Below, piece after piece: positions 27,201 through 39,200 of a stretch of 64,000 nucleotides of DNA (positions are counted from its first letter, which is position 1; each line of letters opens with the position of its first letter). The notes below the pieces were generated by a model. The model worked only from the letters and a program-made list of their open reading frames with translations. It had not been told where the DNA came from and did not search any database. Source of the DNA: Antedon mediterranea (lineage: Eukaryota > Echinodermata > Crinoidea > Comatulida > Antedonidae); assembly GCF_964355755.1 (NCBI RefSeq), contig NC_092670.1, positions 5,173,001-5,237,000 on the forward strand. The letters run 5' to 3'. Made by a program: the position numbers and the translations under genes.

Positions 27201-30200
27201 GTTTATACGACAGGAAAATAGTCCATGCGCAGTTTGATAGATATGATGAACTGACTTATATTCTTACAAACGTTTCAATGCAAAGAAAATCACATTTAGA
27301 AACTTTTAACAATGCGTATTCAATAGAAACACTTCCTCAAAGAACATGCACATTTAGTAGAAAAACTTCCTTAAAGGAACACACATTCAGTATAAACATT
27401 TCCTTAAGGAACAAACACATTCAGTAGAAACACTTCCGTTTAGGAACACACACATTCAGTAGAAACACTTCCGTTTAGGAACACACACATTCAGTAGGAA
27501 CACTTCCTTAAGGAACAAACACATTCAGTAGAAACACTTCCGTTTAGGAACACACACATTCAGTAGAAACACTTCCGTTTAGGAACACACACATTCAGTA
27601 GGAACACTTCCTTAAAGAACAAACACATTCAGTAGAAACACTTCCGTTTAGGAACACACACATTCAGTAGAAACACTTCCTTAAGGAACAAACACATTCA
27701 GTAGGAACACTTCCGTTTAGGAACACACACATTCAGTAGAAACACTTCCTTAAGGAACAAACACATTCAGTAGAAACACTTCCTTAAGGAACAAACATAT
27801 TCAGTAGAAACACTTCCTTAAGGAACAAACACATTCAGTAGAAACACTTCCTTAAGGAACAAACACATTCAGTAGGAACACTTCCGTTTAGGAACAAACA
27901 CATTCAGTAGAAACACTTCCTTAAGGAACAAACACATTCAGTAGAAACACTTCCTTTTAGGAACACACACATTCAGTAGGAACACTTCCTTAAAGGAACA
28001 CACACATTCAGTAGGAACACTTCCTTAAAGGAACACACGCATTCAATAGAAATACTTCCTTAAGGAACAAACACATTCAGTATAAACACTTCCTTTTAGG
28101 AACACACACATTCAGTAGGAACACTTCCTTAAAGGAACACACACATTCAATAGAAATACTTCCTTAAGGAACAAACACATTCAGTAGAAACACTTCCTTA
28201 AGGAACACACACATTCAATAGAAATACTTCCTTAAGGAACAAACACATTCAGTAGAAACACTTCCTTAAGGAACACACACATTCAGTAGGAACATTTCCT
28301 TTTAGGAACACACACATTCAGTAGGAACACTTCCTTAAAGGAACACACGCATTCAATAGAAACACTTCCTTAAAGGAACAAACACATTCAGTAGGAACAC
28401 TTCCTTAAAGGAACACATGCAGTCAGTAGAAACACTTCCTTAAAGGAACACACACATTCAGTAGGAACACTTCCTTAAAGGAACACACGCATTCAGTAGA
28501 AACACTTCCTTAAGGAACAAACACATTCAGTAGAAACACTTCCTTAAGGAACACACACATTCAGTAGGAACACTTCCTTAAAGGAACACACACATTCAGT
28601 AGGAACACTTCCTTAAAGGAACACACGCAGTCAGTAGAAACACTTCCTTTCAAGAACACCCACATTCAGAAGAAAAACTTCCTTTTATAAAGTACGAAAT
28701 ATTTTTTAAAGAACTTCTTTTAGGGATATTTAACTTTGGTTTCTGTTAAGTATAAAAAGAAGGAGCCATTCAATGACAGAGAAAAAGAGAACTTTACTCA
28801 TCATGTCATACCAGATACTACTGTCTGAACTATATTATATCTGTTTTTCTGTTTATCTGAATTTGGAACATTTTGGGCCTCAAGTCTATTTTTAGAAAAG
28901 TAGAATTTAAATCAACATAATTATGTTAGATTTACTTTTAAGGGATTAAATTTGTATTAATAATGTTGAGAGATTATAACCGTGAACCAATGAATCATTA
29001 AATACATCTATTTTCACCACTTTGTCCTAACTCCCAAGTACATTAAACTGTAAAGCATTCCATTTCCATTATGAAAACCAATAGATTGATAACCAGATAT
29101 AAATGGGGTATTCATTTCATAATTTCTCGATTAAGATTGTATTTCAAGTCACATGTCCATCAAATGTTTTGCCTCAGGTGACAAACGCTTTTTTCCAATT
29201 TTAACATAATTAGTATAAAGATACTGTAGGTGTAGAATTATTTGTATTGGGTCAAATTTTTCTACTTGAATAATCAACTCTGGGCTTGTTTTTTTATGTA
29301 TTATTATAAAAAAAACAAAACAAAAAACCCTTAAAACATCAGTGCATATATGTATTGATTCAAATATGAATACCATTACCAGTATTAATTTTTGTCTTGA
29401 TCATTTTCCACATACACTACCTGTTTAATTAACTTTAATCACTAGAAATAAAGACTGACCAGTCGTTCTCAACTTTCTGTTGAATCATGGTTTAAAAAGT
29501 TTTTGACAGAGTTTAAATTACACAGACTTTAGTAAATAATGCAAAAGGTATGATCAGGCTAATAACCTGTAAAAAAGACTTCTCCAAGCAGATTTATAAG
29601 TACATTTTATAGAATAGCATTAAGTTCCCATCTCTCATAATCAATGTTTCATGTAATGAAGTGTGAATGTGAATGTATACATTTTACAAAAATAGCTACC
29701 ATATTCTCAACTAATGCACACTTTTATAAAAGCATAGTAAAAGTTGATTAGTGTCAACCTCATGGGATTAGGTATCCAAGATTTAGTAGTCATCACAACT
29801 AAGTTGAATGACCAAGCAATTAAGCCTCAAAGGCCCACAAACCAAAGTCATAATATTGTTCAAGTCTATACTCGGCCATTGGTTCTGGTGGTAGAATAAG
29901 TCTTCTTACTTAAAATGAAAGTCCAGTGTACATGTGCACGCAGAACTCCAAAGAACTCAGAGAATCATTTGTGATGAGTAGGGGGTTACCCCATGTTCTG
30001 GTTCAAATTTAGCCGTGTTGTGGGGCCTGCTGTTTATAACAGGTTCACCTACACCGTATCCCCCTAGCTTTGTTTTGAGCAGCTGCAATAGAGATCATCA
30101 CAACAAGAACTAAACCACTATTTTATGAGTGAATGAATGAAACAAACAAATAAAAACACATTCTCTATTTTTGTTTTATATACACACCTACTGTAAAGAG

Positions 30201-33200
30201 AAACTTTACTACAATTTATTTCTTCCATCTGGAATTGAATGTCGAAAATAGGCCACACAAATTACATCACTCGGATGTTGGTCCTGGTTACACTGTAGAT
30301 AGCACACTACAAGTCATTTTTCAAATGTGGAATAGCCAGCCTCGTGATACAAAAAATTCTCAAGAAAAAAAAACTGAACATGCAAAAAATAATTTAATAG
30401 AATTGTACGCTTGGTGCGATAGAATAGAACTGAAGGATATAATTAGTCGTATATTTATAAATTTTGGCATGAAAATAAAAATCTGAAGTTGAATAAGAAA
30501 GTACTTATTTTCAACAGAATCATAAAAATCCAAAAAATATGAAACATATACAGGTATTTGTGGCCATTATGACCATGACAGCTGTGTGATCAAAACAGGG
30601 GTATTTTAAACAAAAAGAAGTACTAAAGAAATTAACTTGATATTGTCTCAGATGTAATAAATACCCACGAGTCTTCAGATATGCGATATTAAAATATATT
30701 TTCAAGAATAGGAAGTATGATGATAGATATACCTTCCCAAGACTCTTGTAAAACATATACTAAATGCCATTATAGTGCAAATTTATGTATTTATTCATAA
30801 TATTTTACCAGGTTGACACAATCAATAAAAAAGATGTGTTTTCTCTAGGGCTCTTGGTAATACATAATTGAGCACATGATACTGTTTTAGTGCACTGCAC
30901 CTTGCATTCTATCAGTATCAGTATATGCACGCATTGTCATGTTTTCTTCTTTTTTTTCCATTTAATATTTGCTAATCCCACCTTTTTGATTTGATCTTTG
31001 CATCTGTGTACTACACAAATTAGTTAAATTAAATATTGACTTGTTGAAGCTAAAAAGAGTCCAAGTCGGATCTGGGCAGATACAAAAGTGGAAACACTGG
31101 CAGAAAAAAGCTGACCTTGAGTTTTGAGTCTACTTTAAATTAGGCTTTGAGAGAACCTGGTCCTGCTAGTATTCTTAGACAATTTGTTTTAGAAGGAAAA
31201 TTAAAATGTATGATTTTGAATTAATCTTCTAAAAAATTGTATTTCTAACGTATAATGTAAAACGAACTATCTTATTCTCCGATTGTATATCTTTAGTTTG
31301 ATTGAATCTTACATGCATCAATGAGAATATCCATAGGCGTTGTACATTTGTTCATCAGTTAATGACTATGTTACATTACATTTCTTTCCTCTACAGAACG
31401 CATCATCAGAAACATATCCCTAGGTGTAGCATTCCAATATTCTTCCAAAAAACTCATTTACTTTATTAATCCGTGCTTTTGAATAAGCTGTCTTACAATA
31501 TTAAATTGTAGGAAGCTTATGATTTGTGAATAGCCAAAGACTAATGCACCAATCATCATTATAAAGCGCGGGTACAGGCATGAATTTTAAATATAATATC
31601 TGGTTAAATGTACATAAATCAATATACCTGTAAAAGAAATCACAAAGAATTTCCTTTAATGGCCAAATACTTGACAAAATTCTGCTATAAAGTCATGACT
31701 TTTTGTCAGTAGTTAGGTAGTTTAAACAATGTAATACATATCTGGTGACTCCCTATAAAGTGAAAAGAGTGATCATTTTGGCATGAAAATAAAAATCTGA
31801 AGTTGAATAAGAAAGTACTTATTTTCAACAGAATCATAAAAATCCAAAAAATAATGAAACATATACAGGTATTTGTGGCCATTATGACCATGACAGCTGT
31901 GTGATCAAAACAGGGGTATTTAACAGTAGTTGCAGGATAGGAATAGACACTTCTATTCTTTAATAATAGAAATCCTACTGTACAGATACAAATTACATAC
32001 ATATATTAGATTAAAAATCAACATTTAAATTTCCAACAAACAGCTACATTTATCCAGTCCCGTTTTTAATGACTAAATATGGCGAGACAGACATACGGTA
32101 CAATAAGTAATTAAAACAACAATGTAGAATATATAATTGTTGCCACACTATGAGTAGTTTATTGGAGTTGGATAGCCGAGTGGTTAGGACACTTGACTGT
32201 CATACAGATAGACCCGGGTTCAATTCCCAACAACTCCCAGTCCACTCAGCTGTAAATGAGTACCTAGTTGAAAATACTAGGGAGAAAAAATGTGGCGTGG
32301 AAAGGAACATGGCCACCCTATCACATAATGCCATAATGCATAATGAGGCTTAGTACAATGAGCTCCTAACAGCTCATTTACGTTCAGAGAACACGGGACT
32401 CACCTCACCCATGAGTAGTTTAAAAAAGGAACATGAATCCCTTTACTGACTGCTATCAATACCACCAGATATTACAACAATATGTTTGCAGTTAATAATG
32501 AACTGGACATAATACAATGGTAAGAAAATATATGAAATAAATATTTTACAAATAAGATGTGACAGGGCACATTAACTGGGTAATAAAATAGTACAAATAG
32601 CTAGATAATCCTTACTGAAATATTGTATTTTCAAACAAGATTTAATCTATTGTAATGAATGAAAATTACAGTATTAAACCACCTGCCAATTGGCAAAGAT
32701 GCAAACACTACACCAGTTGATTTCTACTGTAATTACAATGAAACAATGCTATAACAGGTAATTGCATTTTGTGATGCTTGACTTCTTGGGGCCTGCTGCA
32801 AGGAAATACTAAGTGATGGTTAAAAGGACGTCTTTTGACAAGTTTATCACGAGTCCGCGGTGCATGAGACGATTTGATCAAGAGTGGTCACAGTTGAATG
32901 ATTTTGTCCGGCCGGCTATGCTTTCGTGTACTGTTCTGCTGATGCGAAAACTCTATTCAAAGGTAATTAGAGCGATGGGCCGCGCAATGGGCTTATATAG
33001 CCAGCTGGGCTTATAGCATCCAGTATGCTCAAATCCCTGCAAAATTTGGCGATAAAACGTGACATTTTGACACGGATGGGCGGGCCAGGGACTTAACATA
33101 CTAATTTCACCCTGTCATTTCCCACACTTGTGCTACCAACTCTCCATATTTTCCCACGCTACCAGGCCCTCGAAAATATACCCGTAAATGCGGCACCTCC

Positions 33201-36200
33201 CCGTATAGAAATATTTAAGAGTGACAACCATGTATAGACAAAAATTATATAAATATAAATGCAAAGGCAAATTACTGAAAAAATGACAATGCTGTGGGTA
33301 TCAGTGGCTGGATCTCAATGGAGATACAAAAAAAAAGGAGAAAAGAAAAATCAAAACGATAAAGTAAAACCGCCAGAAAAGTTAGCAGAGCTTTCTGTCA
33401 ACACTAGCCCTTCATCAGTGCAAGTATATGATCTTGTTCAGCGGAGATTATGTAATATTACAAAGATTATAAACAACAATATTTTTGGTATTCTGTGGAA
33501 ATTTTGATTTAGATTTAGTTCTGTTATTATACATATAATAGACAAACTGTGTTTTTCAAATTTATAAATGAATTCTGGAAAATAAGTGAGACCATGGAAT
33601 CCTAAGTGATTTGAAGATATATCTAAATTTTTAAATACAAAGGGTATGTTCAGACTCACGGAGTTACGGTGGAGTTATGTACGCGGCGTACATATTTTTG
33701 TGTCTGAACCATGCCGCGGATTAGCGTTAGGGAGCTGTTACTCCGCGCCAGTGGCGTTAATAACTCCAGCGGGAGAGGGTAGATTTCATAAGGCTAATCC
33801 ATTGATGCATCAGTGATTTCAACCTCTGGTCAACGTCAGCCAATGAAAAGACACGACCGCAATTATCAGCAGTCTATTCGCGAGGTTTTTTTTTAATAGC
33901 AAAACAATATAGCCTATTCCTCGAGCTAGCCTAGATCTACAGCAACATTCGAATTAAAATGAAACGTGTTACATGGAAAAGTACAGAAGTGGCTGATTTG
34001 GTTTCATTATGGGGCAGCCCTGAATTTATAGACAAGATAGAAATTAGAAATTGGAAAGCTAGCGCCGGCAACAAGATGGCTGTTTTTAAAGAAATTGCAT
34101 CTAAACTGCAAAATTCTTCCTGAGACAAAGTTGGCGTCGGCGACATGATTTCACAAAATTAATTAAAATCATACAAATAATGGTCAAGTCATTGTCAGTG
34201 TAATAATTATGTTCAAAATATCTATCTTCTGTAAGGATTTGCAAAAAAATCGTCAAAAAAACCATTACATTTGAAGGTAACATTTTATTATATTGCTAGG
34301 CCTAGCTAGTGTTGTAAACTTTCGCGCGCGTGTCACTCTCAGCTCTGTTGTTGTTATTGTGTGTATGTATCCCATCGGCCGTTTCGGTATGACAGAACTT
34401 CCGCTTTAAACGCAAGACGTTTGGAATGCTAATCGTTGTGTCTGAACACCTTGACTTTTAACGCCACGGATTACCGTACGCCTTGCGTAGATAACTCCAC
34501 CGTAACTCCGTGAGTCTGAACATACCCAAAGTTGCTTTAATATCAATCTTAATTGGAGCTCTGGATATCGATATCTCTAGCCCATGTCCACTACTTGAAA
34601 TTAAGACAACAAACAATAGTTATATTTCCTTTCCACCCTTCAGATTTTAATACCGATATAGAAGCAATTACTTTACAATCGGTACATTGTTCTGGTAAAA
34701 ATGGTTTTAGAAAAACACTGGAGAAAAATATAGAAACATTAGAAATACAAAATATCTGTTAAAATCACAGTAATGAAAGAAATTAAATGATGTTTGCATT
34801 GTTTTGCATAATTTGTTGGTACAAAGTTGACAATATAGCTTTGGACCAGTACAAAGTTGACCAATATAGCTTTTGACCAATTGGGTGTTGAATATCAAGA
34901 AGTCAACAAGATGAATGTCAGATCAACTTGACGATGGGATTAATTGGTTTAATTAAATGACTACCGTACTTACAAAAATATGTTTTAGATTTGATTCTTG
35001 AGAGTGTTTCAGTGTGGTTTTGAGTTATAGTTAAACTTATATTTAGATTTAGATTATTTTTTAGTTTTAAAATGCCTTCTAGTATCTCTTAAATTTATCT
35101 TAGTAATCACCTTGGCATTTAGAAACCGAACAGCGCACTAATAATTTTGGTGTCGGTCAGTTCATAAACAAGATATAATTGATCCATCGGACACAACTTT
35201 GTGCTTTAATCCAATTAGATTTGCTATGTAAATCATTAATTTTAAGTGGTCATACAGTAAAGTTCATGAGAACTAGAATGCTTGGAATTTCCTTCAGACA
35301 CAGGAATAGATCTAATTATATAGTCTTTTCGAAAGGAATTGCATTACGGCTTAGTTTTACAACATAAATATACAATAGATGTACCCTGTACTTTACACTA
35401 CATCTTAAATTATTTTAAAAGTAGCAGTTAGATCTTTGCAGGCCTGTTGAGAAGCTGGACTTAAGATGATTATCTGTTACTAACCTTTAAACCTCTTCTA
35501 CACTCAAAGTTTTTGACAACATTTGATGTGCCCATATATGAACAATGTCATATCACCATATGACCATATTTGGGCACATCACACTTTTTTTGTCAAACTA
35601 GTTTGATAGTGTAGACAGAGCTTTAACATTGTAAAGTAATTAAACTTTGATAATAAGATTAGTTAGTCTAGCAGGAGTCCACTAGTGCAAGATGCTCGGC
35701 CAAAGCAAACAGAATGTTTTAATAATCTACAGTATAGTAATCTTTTATTTGATTTACATTTTGCAATGTAATTTAAAAAAAAAAATAAAAAATGACCTTT
35801 CAATATTTTCTATGTCAAACAAACAGCACTAATTCTAGGCTCAAGATCTATTACATGATAGTTCTAATCCTAAAAGTACACTGCAATGAGTACAGTACTA
35901 TACTGTATGTAAATTGTAGGAGAAATTATCTCTTATAATTTTAGTCAGTGAAATAAAACCATTTCAAAGACATAGCATATGTAAATTACAACTAAATAAT
36001 ACTTATTAAGGGCCAATTTTAGGAGGATATTTTTAGGGACTATTTTAAGTCATACATTCTTCACAAAATTCATCATTATTATTGTCTATTCACAATTTTT
36101 CAAATTGACATTAATAAATTTCCATTTCAGCTGTTAATTCAATAGATTGATTGTAATCTCATTATAACATGTAATCATTCATAAAAAAATTATATATAAC

Positions 36201-39200
36201 TATTAATCATTTTTATGCCTAACAAAAAGTTGTTGCATAAAACTAAACTTTAAAAATAATCAATTATAAAAATCAATGCAGTCTTATGCACACAAGAGTA
36301 CGATAAATCAAATTGAAAACTTGTTTATTTATTATACTCTGTACTTGAATTTTAATTTTAGAATTGCAATTATCACACATAAAGACAATTCATGTCATGA
36401 GGTATGAAGACTACTACAGTATCACGACTCATTACTATCCTGTTAATAAATAACTGTACATTTCAAACTCATTAAATTTATGACAACTTTTTTTTGTTTG
36501 CTTGGAGAATGAATGTTAAATTGAGCGAGGCAGATGTTAGGTCATCGATCTCTTGAAGGTTCCATGTTTCTCATGTACATCCAAAAAATCAATAAGGCAT
36601 ATTATGGCAATAACATTTCACAGTTAATTGAGAGGAATTTGATACAGAAATTAAAACAATTCAAATTGTGATATTTTAGCGTGTTTAACATTCATTAGAA
36701 CACTATATGCATACGCTTGATAATATATCAGTTAAATAACATATTTTATGTTTTGTCAACAACCTACAGTATTGACTTCTTCAAACTAATATTTGGATTG
36801 GTCAATATAGCTTAGACGACAAATCCACACATTAGATGTCGACAGGTTGTCGTCGAAGGTATTTACAGTAAAGTTTTTCCAAAAAAAAAAAATTGAATAT
36901 TTTAATAACTATATTTAGAATATTGTACGGATGAAGGGCTAGTGTTGCCCGAAAGCTCTGCTAACTTTTCAGGCTGTTTTACTTTATCCTTTTGAGACGC
37001 TGTTGGTAAAGACAAATTCACACATTAGTTTAAAGATGTCGACAGGTTGTTGTCGAAAGTATTTACAGTAAATAAAAAAAAAATTGAATATTTCAATAAC
37101 TATATTTAGAATATTGTACGGATGAAGGGCTAGTGTTGTCCGAAAGCTCTGTTAACTTTTCAGGCTGTTTTACTTTATCCTTTTGAGACGCTGTTGGTAA
37201 AGACAAATTCACACATTAGTTTAAAGATGTCGACAGGTTGTTGTCGAAAGTATTTACAGTAAATAAAAAAAAATTGAATATTTCAATAACTATATTTAGA
37301 ATATTGTACGGATGAAGGGCTAGTGTTGTCCGAAAGCTCTGTTAACTTTTCTGGCTGTTTTACTTTATCCTTTTGAGACACTGTTGGTAAAGACAAATTC
37401 ACACATTAGTTTAAAGATGTCGACAGGTTGTCATCGAAGGTATTTATAGTAAATTTTTTCTATAAAAAAAAATTGAATATTTCAATAACTATATTTAGAA
37501 TATTGTACGGATCAAGGGCTAGTGTTGCCCGAAAGCTCTGCTAACTTTTCAGGCTGTTTTACTTTATTCTTTTGAGACGCTGTTGGTAAAGACAAATTCA
37601 CACATTAGTTTAAAGATGTCGACAGGTTGTTGTCGAAGGTATTTACAGTAAATAAAAAAAAATTGAATATTTCAATATCTATATTTAGAATATTGTACGG
37701 ATGAAGGGCTAGTGTTGCCCGAAAGCTCTGCTAACTTTTCTGGCTGTTTTACTTTATCCTTTTGAGACGCTGTTGGTAAAGACAAATTCACACATTAGTT
37801 TAAAGATGTCGACAGGTTGTTGTCGAAGGTATTTACAGTAAATAAAAAAAAATAATTGAATATTTGAATGACTACTGTATACATAGAATATTGCACAAAA
37901 TGACCGTCATACAAACATACAGTAGATTATTCCGGAAATGTTCCTATCATGTTGGCTAAATTTATTACCATTACTAAAATCGTTTGACGCAATGCAATAT
38001 TAAACAGCTGATTTAAGATTTTTAAGAAAAAAAAAGCTTCTTCAATAAAAAAATAACCAGTATTGAAATTTCTAACTCTATGAGATAAAAGGGACTAAAG
38101 CACTTATATAAATTGATCCTAACGGGATAGATTTGGACATGTTTTTAGATAAGATGAATTTTTTCAAGTCATCCAATCACGTACTAACGTCGTAATGCTT
38201 GAATCGTGTAAGATTTTAAGGTATAGATTTACAAGATGCTATCTTTATCGGACAATTAGTGCACAGTCGTTGACCAAATCTGACCCATCTTGACAATTTC
38301 AAATATAGGTCAAATATGTGTAGTACACTCTAACATCTTTATTAAGAAAAATTTATACAGTAACTATTTATAATATTTATACATTTTAGGTAGTGAAATC
38401 CAATATTTGATTTTTTAAAAAGTAACTATACTTTTATAGTCATTTTGAATACTTTATATATTGCTAATATTAATTAACATTAGTTCCAAAATGTAGAACT
38501 GAAATGATTAAAAATCATACTGAAATGAATTCACGATTCATTTCATGTATTTATCAACTCAAAGTGGAGAAAAAATCTCTCTATATAAAAGTAGTAAAGT
38601 AAAAGTCAAAACTGAAGTTTACCGTAAATCTTATAGTAAGTCAATATATAATACCCAATACTCTAATTGTAACCCATAAGAGGTTACAATTAGAGTCACA
38701 CAAACTATTGACAAAATGACTGTAAAATCAACATTTTTGATAAGGAGATCATGCATGTTGATCTCGGGAGTGGGGGTGGATTGAGTGTTTTTGAGTAAAT
38801 AAAGTTAGATTTCAACCAAATTTGTTTATTCGTACTGTTTTATTATTTTGCTACAAGTTTCTGACAGGAAATGTTGGGGGTGGGTTACTATTTTCAGGTG
38901 CCTAATTTAAGATTATTAATAGTAACCCACCATAAAAAATAATCAAAGAATAATAACCCTGGGTTACAATTAGAAGGTTTACAAGCCAAGGTGCTTATCT
39001 CCATTTCATTTAACCCCACTCCCTCACAAATAAATCAAATACCCGTACCCATTTTGTCCCCTTGGTGGGGAGGAACAATGTGGATAAAGAATCTTTCAAG
39101 GACTGGTCAGCGAAACGACAGACTCTAATGCTATAGCCACCTTTACAGTCTGAATATCTGAGCTTGAGATGATAACATTATTGTTTATATGCAAAAATCT

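Noticed and set aside
30461-31921. LTR retrotransposon with 146-bp LTRs
   Set aside because: No TG...CA ends, primer-binding site, polypurine tract or Gag/Pol sequence between the repeats.
32164-32237. Functional tRNA-Asp gene
   Set aside because: The acceptor stem is perfect, but the T stem has two mismatches and the sequence is the head of a longer insertion flanked by a 12-bp duplication, so it is a SINE.
35179-35367. 62-codon plus-strand ORF ending [18 protein letters not shown]
   Set aside because: Briefly resembled a retroelement C-terminus, but no conserved block or element context could be supported.
36790-37865. CRISPR array
   Set aside because: Regular repeats, but the unit is ~195 bp with no short unique spacers, and the context is a eukaryotic intron.
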